64,000 bases of DNA from Macrotrachela quadricornifera (taxonomy: Eukaryota > Rotifera > Eurotatoria > Philodinida > Philodinidae), in NCBI GenBank assembly GCA_022393335.1, contig JAJEKB010021880.1, forward strand, positions 1,216,433 to 1,280,432, written 5' to 3'. A program made the position numbers and the translations under genes. Numbering within the stretch: position 1 is the stretch's first letter; the number at the start of each line of letters is the position of its first letter. Of this stretch, positions 36,561 to 46,517 are shown piece by piece. The notes beneath the pieces are model-generated. The model worked only from the letters and a program-made list of their open reading frames with translations. It was not told the origin of the DNA and did not search any database.

Positions 36561-36617
36561 GATGGTGAATTACTTAATTGTATTACATTCATAACGTGTC
36601 ACCATGGTTCGCACTAG

Positions 36618-36943
36618 TAGTCACAAGTCGCGGCGCAACCGCAGAGGGTCGATACCATAGAAACCTACTATTATTAATTATAATTCACACACTCTCACTT
36701 CAATACAGAGTATTACCTTGCATCGTTACATTGAGACTTTACCTTGTGACGTTACATTGGAACGTCACCTTGAGTTGTTACCTTGGTATGTCACGTTGGA
36801 ACGTTACACTGAGACGTTACATTGAAACGTCATCTTGGGTCGTTACATTGGGACGTTGCCTTGTGACGTTACATCCCAATGTAACGATCCAAGGTGACGT
36901 CCAATGTATCGACCCTTTGCGGTTGTGCCGCGAGTTGTGGCTA
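36618..36943. mobile_element. Short TIR element carrying a minisatellite
   Basis: TAGTCACAAGTCGCGGC at the left pairs with TAGCCACAACTCGCGGC on the opposite strand at the right, continuing through CAACCGCAGAGGGTCGATAC with few differences. The interior is a 12-bp repeat array. It sits between the hAT and piggyBac pseudogenes, and the piggyBac reading frame runs up to its edge, so it probably inserted into or next to that gene. No clean duplication is visible; flanking CACT motifs are only suggestive. Confidence 0.75.
36705..36895. repeat. 12-bp minisatellite (ACGTTACNTTGG-type)
   Basis: About fifteen variants of a 12-bp unit alternating CGTTACATTGGA and CGTCACCTTGAG. The last units are inverted (ACATCCCAATGTAACGATCC), so the array folds back at its right end. 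It lies inside the TIR element at 36618-36943. Confidence 0.8.
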
Positions 36944-36945
36944 AC

Positions 36946-38198
36946 ACTCTTCTTCTAGCTTGCGGTCAACGAGTTTACGCTTCAAATTTTATGTTGATTG
37001 CTGTCTGAGACCACGTTTGAGATTTTCAAATGGTGTATCAAGAAGTAAAAACCGTACGAGACTTTCGCGAAACTGCAGACTGGTCACTTTGTTTGCCACA
37101 TAATGTTCCTTGTATATCAAATAACTATTTATTAGTGCCGTCCCAAAAAGCAATTAGACTGCTACCTTTCGGTACCACTTTATTGATCACCTAAGACACG
37201 TGTAATAGGATGATAGCTGATCAGATAAATCACTACCTAATCTTCCTTCGTTGTAATCGAGTACAACTTGTGGCTTCATGATACGTTCGTTTTTACTATT
37301 GGTACTTCTAATTTTCACCACAGTTGCTGAATACGACGGCTTTGTAGATATCATCAAGAGATCTTTTTTGTCTTTCCACATAATCAGCTTTATGCTGTAT
37401 TTATTCTGCAATCCGTAAATTTCATCACGTCTACGATTTCTTTGAACAACTTCGCTGCCTGATCCCGCACTATTACTTTTCAATGTTCCAATAAGACACG
37501 TATCATCTTGTAACAAACATTTTGAAAAAGGAATACTAGCAAAGAAGTTGTCAGGTACTACAGTTCGATAACATCCCTCGAGACCATCAAATAGATTCAT
37601 CACGACTGTTTGGGTATGTCCAAGATCTGCCATAGAATCTTGTTGACCAGTATAAATCATAAAATTCCAGGTGTACCCATTGGTAGCTGCTAACTTGTAA
37701 ATTTTTACTCCGTACTTGTACGCTTTTTCAGGAATATATTGTTTGAAGAAAAGCCTACCCTGCCATGGTATCATAGTTTTGTCGATAGTCACAATCGAAC
37801 CAGATATGCATGTATATACTGGCAAAAATCTTGTTCTCAATAAATTCAAGAGTGCTTTCCTCATGGTTTTGCAAGTATTGCTGCGCGTATCGATTAGCTT
37901 CACGAACTATGAGATCAATAATTTCGTCCGCTATGAGATGCTGATAGCAATTAATAGGATTGATTGTATTATCACCTGAAATAGAAGTTACTTCTTCGAT
38001 AAGTCCATAATCTTCCATGAATTTTGCATTGGATTCTGGTTCTATTTCATTTCAAGTATGTAAATCCATCCCATCATCAATAGCTTCTTCATTAGAATCG
38101 TCAGGTTCGAGTCACATTGCATCAAAATCGTCATTCAGAGAATTTACTTCTTCGAGTGAGCTAGCGCTATCTTCTGTATCCGTTTCTTGAAACGACAT
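36946..38198 (-). pseudogene. piggyBac-type transposase, broken
   Basis: The acidic N-terminus starts at ATG 38198 and has two in-frame TGA codons, at about 38114 and 38054. NRYAQQYL near 37890 matches the family's pre-catalytic region. A deletion of roughly 90 codons plus a frameshift then joins to IVTIDKTMIPWQGRLFFKQY, PEKAYKYGVKIYKLA, VVPDNFF, MWKDKKDLLMIST and LGSDLSDQL. These keep the four Asp positions of the DDE_Tnp_1_7 domain. After a TGA at 37187-37189 the frame continues with IKWYRKVAV, a TAA, LLFGTALINSYLIYKE and a basic tail, up to the edge of the element at 36943. The usual cysteine-rich C-terminus is not visible. Several stops, a deletion and a frameshift make it non-functional. 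Confidence 0.9.
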
Positions 38199-38412
38199 GT
38201 GAATTTTTCGAAAACTTTGAACGTATTTATATACAGAATGATAGACAGATATGAAAAAGAACGAAAGAGTAGTCCGAGCGATTATTCAATTCGGCAGAAG
38301 AAGATGATTCATTGTGTGGTGATATAACGAAGATAACGAAAAGGTCATTAAATACATTTATTAAAAGTTAAATGAGCATGAAACTGAACATCTCAAAAAA
38401 AATTTTCGAGAA

Positions 38413-38437
38413 AACTGAATCGGGTTGAATGGGTTAA
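38413..38437 (-). repeat. Probable 5' end of the piggyBac element (TTAA)
   Basis: On the minus strand TTAA is followed by CCCATTCAACCCGATTCAG, about 235 bp upstream of the transposase ATG. TTAA plus CCC is the expected start of a piggyBac terminal repeat. The matching 3' end was not found. Confidence 0.55.
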
Positions 38438-40094
38438 GACCAATCTAAATAAATAAAAAAAAGGTTTTTAAAAAATATAACACCTATTATTCATTTTGAT
38501 GCTTTATTTGGTCAAAAATAAATAAATAGAATATTTGCAAAGACAATAATACTTAGCATTCATTTGTAACGATAAGTTCAGCCTAAATAATACGGAAGAA
38601 GAGTATACTAAAAGTATACTTTTCGTAATTGCTTAACAATCGAGATCGAATTAATCATAGCAAAATATGAAATAGACATCAATTCAAAGGATATGTGTAA
38701 TGTCATTAAATATGTCTCAATAGGAACTTTCGATCGATATATAAAACAGTCGAAAAAATTCGATTATGGACGCACATTAATAATAAATAAAATAAAAGAA
38801 AGATATGAAATGCATCTAGAGAAAACAAAGCACTCCATAAGAATATTCCAATATAGTGCCCTTACAATGATAGATAAAAATCAACAAGAGTTATTGCTAA
38901 TATATCATCTGACAATGACTATTCACGTGTTCATGTATCTTTTATAATTCGATGTAATAATGATGTAAAACGGCAGAAAAAACGATAGTCGTAAAGGCAA
39001 CCGTACGACATTCGTAACGCCAGTCGTTTTTTGTTATTTACGGCGTCGTTTTCTTTCACATGGATAGTTGAAGTTTTGTCAAAATAATTTGTTAAAAAAT
39101 ATATAGTTCGATAGAGAAATAAATTTTCTATCTGAATATATAGAAAGAAAAAAAATATTCGTTTGTCTAAAATATCATAACTACTTGAATTAGTCGAAGA
39201 AAATATTTTGAAATTCTACAGAGAAAACTTTTTTTTACCTGCTTCACGAAACTTTCTACTTTCTTAACTAACACATTACATAAATCAAATGAAAACTATG
39301 TCGTTGGATAGAGTAATTACCTCTCTTTCTAATCGTATAGAAACAGAAAACATTTCTCACGTTTTATAGAAATACAAAAAAAAGCTGAAGAAAACTAGTC
39401 AAAATAAGTGAATCATTTTGTATAATATCGATAAAATGAATTTTGCACTGAAATTTCTACAATATCTCTCACACTTATGAGGATTAATATTGCCAGATAT
39501 TATCAATAAAACCTTAAATCATATTAATACTTTGTGTACCAAAAGACAAATGTACACTATTTAATTCATAATCTATTCAAATTAGTGTCAATATAATCAA
39601 TATTTATAAAATAATGCCATTATGTTGAACACTGATGAGGCAGTTTCATTCTCTTCATTTCTCTTCTTCTATTTGGGATGAATGGTAAACATTCAATAAT
39701 TAATTAATTAAAACAATTAGAAGATTTTATGACCACATGTATATATAAATACAACTCAAGATAAGTTGGTTTAATTTGTTTTTTCCGATTTTGTTCTATT
39801 TAGATTAATTTCCGAAATATGTGCTCAACGATGATGTATGCTAAATTTATGCTCCAAGGTGATTCTTACTTTAATAGTACAGAGAAATCCTTATAATAAG
39901 CGAAATGCAAAGATATACTTGAAGATTTGTTATACATGTATGTATGTGCATGTAATACTTTACTGGTCAGCTGCGTCCATTGTCTTTCAGTTATTATAGA
40001 GAACTTCTCTATGTGCACATGCGAGAAAAATTAAAAAAACAGAAGCAATTCAAGTAAGTAAAAAACGATTTTTCTTTATTTATCAAATAATATT
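38438..40094. other. Intergenic, no gene seen
   Basis: AT-rich. A short inverted motif at about 38970-39050 (AAAAAACGATAGTCGTAA against AAAAAACGACTGGCGTTA on the other strand) is the only structure seen. An 84-codon plus-strand open frame (38693-38947) has no family resemblance. Confidence 0.4.
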
Positions 40095-43040
40095 TCACAA
40101 TTTCTTTTTCAAAAATTCTATATTCTCTCGCACATCTTTAATACTAGGATGATCAGAGGGTAATGAATGTTCCTTAATGTTAAGAGCACGTTCACACAAC
40201 AAGAGTGCTTCCGAGTAGTTGCCCATACTTTTATATATACTAGCAATGTTGCTGTAAGAAGTAGCCAATGAAGGATGATTTTCAGGAAGACTTTTCTGTT
40301 TGATTTCGAGTGCTTTTTCATAAACCGAAAGTGCTTTCGCATACTCTCTCATGCTGTTATACACAAAACCGATGTTGTTGTAGGAAGTCGCCAAATCAGT
40401 ATGATTTTCAGGAAGAGTTTTTTGTTTGATTTCAAGTGCTTTTTCGTGAAACGATAGTGCTTTAGAATACTCTCCCATTTTGTCATACACCAAACCAATG
40501 TTGTTGTAAGAAATGCTCAAATCAGGATGGTTTTCAGGAAGAGTTTTTTCATAGATTTCAAGTGCTTTTTCGTGAAATGAAAGTGCTTTTGAATACTCTC
40601 CCATACTGTCATACACCAAACCGATAGTAGTATAGGAAGGAGCAAATGACGGATGATATGCAGGAAGAGTTTTTTGACGAATTTCAAGTGCTTTTTCATG
40701 AAACGAAAGTGCTTTCGAATACTCTCCCATTTTTTCATACAGACGACCGATGTTATTGTAAGAAGTCGCCAAATTAGGATGATTTTCAGAAAGAGTTTTT
40801 TGCAAGATTTCAAGTGCTTTTTCGTAAAACGATAGTGCTTTAAAATACTCTCCCATGTCGGAATACGCCAAACCGATGTTGTTGTAGGAAGTCGCCAAAT
40901 CAGGATGATTTTCAGGAAGAGTTTTTTCATAGATTTCAAGTGCTTTTTCCTGAAACGAAAGTGCTTTCGAATACTCTCCCATTTTGGCATACACCAAACC
41001 TATATTGTTGTAGGAAGTCGCCAATTTAGGATGATTTGAAGAAAGAGTTTTTTGACGAATTTCAAGTGCTTTTTCGTGAAATGAAAGTGCTTTTGAATAC
41101 TCTCCCATGCTAAAATACACCAAACCGATGCTGTTGTACGAAGTGGCGAAGTCAGAATGATTTTCAGGAAGAGTTTTTTGTTTGATTTCAAGTGCTTTTT
41201 CGTGAAACGATAGTGCTTTTGAATACTCTCCCATGTCGAAATACGCCGAACCGATGCTACTATAGGAAGTAGCTAATAAGGGATGATTTGCTGGAAGTGT
41301 CTTCTGGTCGATTTCAAGTGCTTTTTCATAAAATGAAAGTGCTTTTGAATACTCTCCCATGTTGTAATATAACAAACCGATGTTGTTGTAGGAGGTCGCT
41401 AATGAAGGATGATTTACAGGAAGAGTTTTTTGTCGAATTTGAAATGCTTTTTCGCCGAACGAAAGTGCTTTCGAATACTCTCCCATATTGTAATACACTC
41501 CAGCGATGTTGTTGTAGGAATTAGTGAATGAAGGATGGTCTGCAGGAAGAATTCCTTGATAGATTTCCAGCGCTCTTTCATGGTACCAGATGGCCTTGTC
41601 ATAATCACCTTGTTTATCTTTAATGTAACCAAGGTTATTATAATAAAATGCTTCATTGCTCTGATCAGATGTGTGTGAGAGTAATGATCTGTAGAATTCT
41701 TCGGCTCTATCCAGCTTTTCTAAATAAAGCAAGAAATTACCTATTCGTTCCCATCCTGTGCCGATTGTATGCTCTTGTATATTTTTCGTGAGTGTTCGAA
41801 GTTGTTGATCATTATATGATATTAATGTACCTTCCACTTGATAAAGTTGCAGCTTTTTGTGGATGTGTGTGATTTCAACAATTCGGAAGATGGTATGCAT
41901 AGAGAAAAGGATTTCTTCTTTTGTCTTATAATAGCTAAATTCTTCGATGGCGGCAAAAGGAGTGGATGATACAGTAGGATCAATGGACATTCGAAAAAGA
42001 ATACCAATCGTATCATTTTTTGTTAAGGCACGTTCGGCAAATTCGAGAGAGACTTCTCGTTTTGTACTGGTTAAGAGGAAGTTGTTGAAAGATATCAATC
42101 CACCTTTTGTTTCACAAAGTTTCTCAAAATCTTTGATTGATAAACCTTGTCCATGGTAAACTGTAATAGACTTTCCTTTATAATCACTAGCCTGTTGTTG
42201 ATGTAAATGTTCGATTTGTTGATGAAGGTCACGCATAAAGAAGCCCATATTAATAATAATGTCAGGTTCTAATGTTCGAACTGCTCGATTGAGCAAGTGG
42301 TACGTGAAACATTGACGTGTATACCACCATATTGCCAATTTTGGACTGTAGTTATGTTCGAATTCATTAATAATGTCTAATTCAAATATATTACCATCGT
42401 AAAGTTTACGACAGTAATTTACTAAATCCTTGATGGATTGTTGATCATATTCTATTTCAAGAAGAATATCCTTGAATATTTTTGTGTATATAAAGGTGGA
42501 CTCTAGTTGATTCAAATCTTGACTGAAAGCTTCTCCATTCACTGTAATAAAACTTACAGGAATGGAGTCTTGTTCGCATTGTTTAACAGCCATCTTCAAT
42601 GCTTCACAAATGGGTGTAATAGATGTATGCACACCCTTGATTTTCTCCCATTGTTTCACCCATTCTTCATGATTGGATATGTTATCACACAAGATGTAAA
42701 TGGAATCTAATTGTGAGATACCATGAATATTGGGAACTAAATTTTCACCCAATGATTCTGATGTAATGACGAATGCTTTCTCTTCATTGAGATCTTTGAG
42801 ACATTGAATACATTGGTCTGGGTCGGCAAAGATATTGATGTCGTTCACGACGCTTTTTAACTGTGCTAATATATTTTGGCAATCTTTTTTTGTTTCATCA
42901 AAACTGGCATCGACCCAGATCAATAAATAATTTAGAGCAATTTGCTTACGGGGATTGATAGTATGACTTGCTGTGGTTTCTTTTAAACCAGAAGTTTTTG
43001 ATGTTGCAGTAGTATGTTCTGTTGATTTTTGACCATCCAT
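40095..43040 (-). CDS. ADP-ribosyltransferase-like protein with 12 TPR repeats
   Basis: 981 aa, single exon. Residues 36-170 form a variable N-terminal domain (LIWVDASFDET, DSIYILCDN). Residues 230-400 match the NAD:arginine ADP-ribosyltransferase fold: ITVYHGQGLS (294-300), FNNFLLTSTK (STS-type motif at 325), FRMSID, and KEEILFSMHTIFRI (374-386). The family's R-S-E signature is altered: the Arg of the usual VYRG is His296, and the first Glu of ExE is Lys374, while Glu376 remains. Residues 459-962 are twelve 42-residue kinesin-light-chain-type TPRs with consensus NHP.LATSYNNIGLVY..MGEYSKALSFHEKALEI.QKTLPE. TPR arrays bind protein partners. This architecture is typical of a large bdelloid family. 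Activity is doubtful given the substitutions; a scaffold or regulatory role is inference. Confidence 0.92.
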   Translation of the reverse strand: MDGQKSTEHTTATSKTSGLKETTASHTINPRKQIALNYLLIWVDASFDETKKDCQNILAQLKSVVNDINIFADPDQCIQCLKDLNEEKAFVITSESLGENLVPNIHGISQLDSIYILCDNISNHEEWVKQWEKIKGVHTSITPICEALKMAVKQCEQDSIPVSFITVNGEAFSQDLNQLESTFIYTKIFKDILLEIEYDQQSIKDLVNYCRKLYDGNIFELDIINEFEHNYSPKLAIWWYTRQCFTYHLLNRAVRTLEPDIIINMGFFMRDLHQQIEHLHQQQASDYKGKSITVYHGQGLSIKDFEKLCETKGGLISFNNFLLTSTKREVSLEFAERALTKNDTIGILFRMSIDPTVSSTPFAAIEEFSYYKTKEEILFSMHTIFRIVEITHIHKKLQLYQVEGTLISYNDQQLRTLTKNIQEHTIGTGWERIGNFLLYLEKLDRAEEFYRSLLSHTSDQSNEAFYYNNLGYIKDKQGDYDKAIWYHERALEIYQGILPADHPSFTNSYNNIAGVYYNMGEYSKALSFGEKAFQIRQKTLPVNHPSLATSYNNIGLLYYNMGEYSKALSFYEKALEIDQKTLPANHPLLATSYSSIGSAYFDMGEYSKALSFHEKALEIKQKTLPENHSDFATSYNSIGLVYFSMGEYSKALSFHEKALEIRQKTLSSNHPKLATSYNNIGLVYAKMGEYSKALSFQEKALEIYEKTLPENHPDLATSYNNIGLAYSDMGEYFKALSFYEKALEILQKTLSENHPNLATSYNNIGRLYEKMGEYSKALSFHEKALEIRQKTLPAYHPSFAPSYTTIGLVYDSMGEYSKALSFHEKALEIYEKTLPENHPDLSISYNNIGLVYDKMGEYSKALSFHEKALEIKQKTLPENHTDLATSYNNIGFVYNSMREYAKALSVYEKALEIKQKSLPENHPSLATSYSNIASIYKSMGNYSEALLLCERALNIKEHSLPSDHPSIKDVRENIEFLKKKL
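40155..41666 (-). repeat. 126-bp tandem repeat encoding the TPR array
   Basis: Twelve in-frame 126-bp units (42 codons each). The middle units are highly similar at DNA level, with the block AGTGCTTTTTCGTGAAACGA recurring with few changes. The first and last units are the most diverged, as expected for array growth by unequal exchange. Long open frames on the other frames and strand here are by-products. Confidence 0.93.
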
Positions 43041-43207
43041 AATTTGCTGAACAATTCGTTAATCACCTATATGAAATTATGTGTAATTAATTGTTGTTTA
43101 GAGAGAGTGGGTTCACACCAGCTATGTATATGGACAGATTGAAGAGAGAGCTTATTTAGATGTTTAAACCGTTTAGACTTTATCCTTTTGCGATAAGTGA
43201 ACTTCGA

Positions 43208-43425
43208 TGACATATGAAATGTCCCAAAAAGATGTATATTTAGACATTTCCTCAAAAGTTATAGTCATTTGAGTAAAATTTTAGCCTGTAGCTCAGTATG
43301 TATCAATAAATTAAATGATATTATTTCGAGCTAAGATTTACTCCACAGGTAGGTATACTTGCGACTAGAATACATTGAAAGTTTCAGATAAGAAGAATAT
43401 TTCCTACAAGAGATATTGAATATTC
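43208..43425. repeat. Diverged partial copy of the 15349 foldback family
   Basis: Follows the left arm of 15349-15946: GTTATAGTCATTTGAGTAAA, ATTTTAGCCTGTAG, GACTAGAATAC.TTGAAAGTTTCAG and AATATTTCCT.C..GAGATATTG. Only half of the palindrome is present, just upstream of the ART-TPR gene. Confidence 0.7.
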
Positions 43426-44149
43426 AAGAAAAAAAACTTGAGATTTGCGCATCTTTCATGGTATACTACGAGTAGCTCTGGTTATTTATAACTACTCTTG
43501 TCATTAAGCTTTAAGTTTGTCACTAGCCTAACAATATTTGAAATAAAATATACTTACGTGATGAAAGATTTCGAGTTTGCGAGCTTTTTTTGTGTGCTTG
43601 CTAGCGATTTTGCTGCGTATATATTGTCAACAAAATCAGTGTCTTTTTGCCCACTTACTTTTTTTTATGTGATCAATGAAGTATGACATTTTTATTGATG
43701 AGGTAGCATGTTGCGCGTTTGCCTTTGTTCTTACCTGCATATCGTTATTTCAATTCTCTTTTTTTTTTTGCTTTTCGTCACGTTTCGCGTTTTTATGATG
43801 AAGAAATATCCACTAATATTTGCATACATATGCGTATTATATGGTGATTACGTCATTTTCTCATATGGAAAAGTGATAATACTTTTTTTGAAATCATATA
43901 TGAGAAATGCTGGTAGTGTGTTGTCCTATGTTGGACATGAAATACCTAATACGATTTGTAATATAAATGAATATCCAGAAGTTCAATACTCTTTGAATAA
44001 TAAATAAAATTATATATAAATAACTTTGTTTAATTATAATTATCTATAAAATTATAAATGATCACTGTACTGGAAAGCTATACAAAAAATATAAGTCTTT
44101 AAATTTTCGCATTGAGATGTTTACTCCAAGTTCAAGCATAAAGGAAGCA
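43426..44149. other. Intergenic; one weak open frame
   Basis: A 99-codon plus-strand open frame (43708-44007) starts with a hydrophobic run and ends in TAA. Its composition is what AT-rich noncoding DNA gives by chance and it matches nothing I recognise, so it is not called as a gene. Confidence 0.35.
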
Positions 44150-44757
44150 TCAGATGAGTATATCATTGATTGTCAAACGATAATGGATACCTTCAGATAA
44201 GAATAAATTATTTTTATTGTTAAACGTACTCCACCATTTATTTATCCGTTGTTCAATATCTGTTTCATGATCAATACCATTTGAACGATTTTGTATTAAT
44301 TGTAATGCTAATTATGTTGATGATGCGCTCATTTCATTTTATGATTGAATTTGATCAACAGATTTTAATATAGCAACATTGCATTGCGTACATTTAGTTG
44401 AAGTTTGCTTTTTTCGCCTCTGTTGTTCTCGCTTTACCTTCAGTAATTCGATCAGACTGTTAATTGCGAGTTTAACGGCTAATTTAATTTCGTATTTATC
44501 ATTAATAATTTTGAAGCAACATAATTGTTGCAGTTTGTTCATTTCTTCAGATTCTTGTTGAAAGATTAATAAGATATCATCGCATGATGTTTCGACAAAG
44601 TGTAAACCATTTCTAATAGCTTGGAGACTAAGTAAACCAGCAAGATCATCGCTGTATGCTTGTTTAATATAATCATAAAATTGTTTATTATTGTAATTGA
44701 AAATATCATCTGGTAAACAATTTTAATTTTCATTTTTTGATGATGTTGATGACGATA
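44150..44757 (-). pseudogene. Unrecognised protein-coding remnant with in-frame stops
   Basis: One reading frame stays protein-like for about 200 codons, ending at the TGA at 44152-44150, but is cut by three TAA codons. Blocks include PDDIFNYNNKQFYDYIKQAY, DDLAGLLSLQAIRNGLHFVE, TSCDDILLIFQQESEEMNKL, KYEIKLAVKLAINSLIELLK, a CTQC pair and INKWWSTFNNKNNLFLSEG. It is rich in charged helical sequence. I do not recognise the family. Either a recently dead gene or an exon fragment of a transposon-related protein. Confidence 0.55.
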
Positions 44758-45472
44758 TGGGCTAAAATAATTATTTTAAATAAATAATTTTATCATAAAA
44801 AAAATAATAAGGGACAACCAAGAATTATGTCATCTTTATACAATATGAAACAAAAAGCATTCCATCCCGTGGAACAAATAAGAGTTCTTGAAGTAACTGA
44901 AAGATATTTAACAAAACTTTCTTTCTTTTTTATATCAGAAAATCAGCACAAAATAAGTTATTTTTACGAGTAAAAAAATTGAATTAAAATTAGGCAGTTT
45001 TATAAATTGGGTAAATTCTTGATTGGATACTTAAAACGTCGGCTAATTATGAAGTACAGTAATGAACCTGATAGAGAGCGCTGTTAATTAATTACACTGT
45101 AGTGGTTTTGTTTATGTAGTATCTTGAAAAAAATCAATTGGTGTCGCAACAGTTCAGCACCTGAGCATCTGCCCAGCACTTTCCCTCTTGATGATTGGAA
45201 ATACCAAATTTCTCATTTTTATAGCATAGTATCAATTCATTTGCGGCCTTCATTTGGATGAAAAGATCATTTTTGCGATCCTAAAACTGGTCGTGTCGGA
45301 TTAGATGCTTCCTGTTAGTTTCTAAACAACTCTTTTTTTCTCTGCTTAGAAAGCAGATCTCATAAGCATATTGAATTGAATAAGTTTTCTGAAAAGGGAT
45401 ATCAAAGCGATTTCGAACAAAGAAAGTGGTTTTTCATCTAAAGTTGTTTGCTGTATTATTAGTAGAGGTGAG

Positions 45473-45503
45473 CATAGGACAGAAGGCATTGTCTTGTCCT
45501 ATG
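45473..45503. repeat. Small hairpin after a hAT-like TAGAGGTGAG motif
   Basis: CATAGGACA pairs perfectly with TGTCCTATG across a 13-nt loop. It is preceded by TAGAGGTGAG, similar to hAT termini. It may be the sub-terminal hairpin of a decayed element. Confidence 0.45.
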
Positions 45504-45605
45504 TTTTATGTGGATTTTTTTAAAAAATTTTTTAATAATATTTACAAAATCATTACTATAATCAGTAATATTTAATATTGCTGAACCACCATATGTTATA
45601 CAAAA

Positions 45606-45804
45606 TATATTAATAATTAATTAATCAATAATTAATAAAAACTAGCGTCAATGTTGAGTTCTTCACCTTCAATTACCTTTTGATCGAGTTTTATGCAAAA
45701 AACATATTAATAATTAGTCATTAGTTAATAATTAATCAATAGTTAGTTAAACCTCATCTAAAATTTGAACTTCCCACCCTTAATTACCTTCGGTCAAGTT
45801 TTAT
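45606..45804 (+). repeat. Diverged tandem duplication, about 111-bp period
   Basis: Two copies share TATTAATAATTA, then a CTTCACC/CTTCCCACC block, AATTACCTT and GATCGAGTTTTATG/GGTCAAGTTTTATGG. The AATTACCTT blocks are 111 bp apart. Confidence 0.6.
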
Positions 45805-46517
45805 GGAAAATAATTCCTTTTGGATCAATCAGTGAAGTGTGGATATATAAGCAAGCAAATAATTTAAGCTTGCAAGACTCTTCTCTACAAGAAAAAGATT
45901 ATCTAGCACGGAATCAAACATACACATGCATATTTGATGATTATCAACATATCAACCAATAGGACCATACACTTGTATTTTTCGATTGCAAATGAAAGAG
46001 CATTCCCAATATCTGAAAATCGAATTTTTAGCTCGGAGTCTTTTCGATTTATAACTTGTTTTAAAGAGTAGATTTTTCTCTATAAGATCGATATTCATTA
46101 TATGGTCCCTACAGATTCAAAAAAAGATGAACTATGTTTTTCTTTCCAATGTGATCTGTATCTTTCTTCTGGCTTTAACAAAATGAAACATTTTTTTATG
46201 AATTGAGATAGAGCAAAAAGAGTTACCCGATAAGTATAACATGTTTGATATATAAACAACAAAAAGTCTTCATCTTAACTATACAAAATACTTCAGCATG
46301 CATCGATATTTATATTGCTTATTGTTTTCCTATATCCTATTGCATATTTCAATGTTGAATTTTCTTTAAACTTAATAGAGAAAACGGTGACAAATATCTG
46401 TTTACTTTATGTTCATATATCGTTCTCTTCTTCTTCTACATATACTCATTCTTTCCGTATTGATAATAATATAGCTATTCTAATATATAGGATTTGTTAG
46501 TAGAAACGTTATTTTGA

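Larger units (their letters stand above)
44758..46517. other. Intergenic with small repeats, no gene seen
   Basis: AT-rich. Contains a short perfect hairpin and a diverged tandem duplication (separate entries). No coding frame supported. Confidence 0.4.

Noticed and set aside
40118..41656. Several long open frames in other frames and on the opposite strand of the TPR array
   Set aside because: They recur with the 126-bp period and are by-products of the repeat; the 981-aa frame carries the conserved domains.
43708..44007. 99-codon plus-strand open frame
   Set aside because: Hydrophobic, AT-driven composition, no motif, no intron support.
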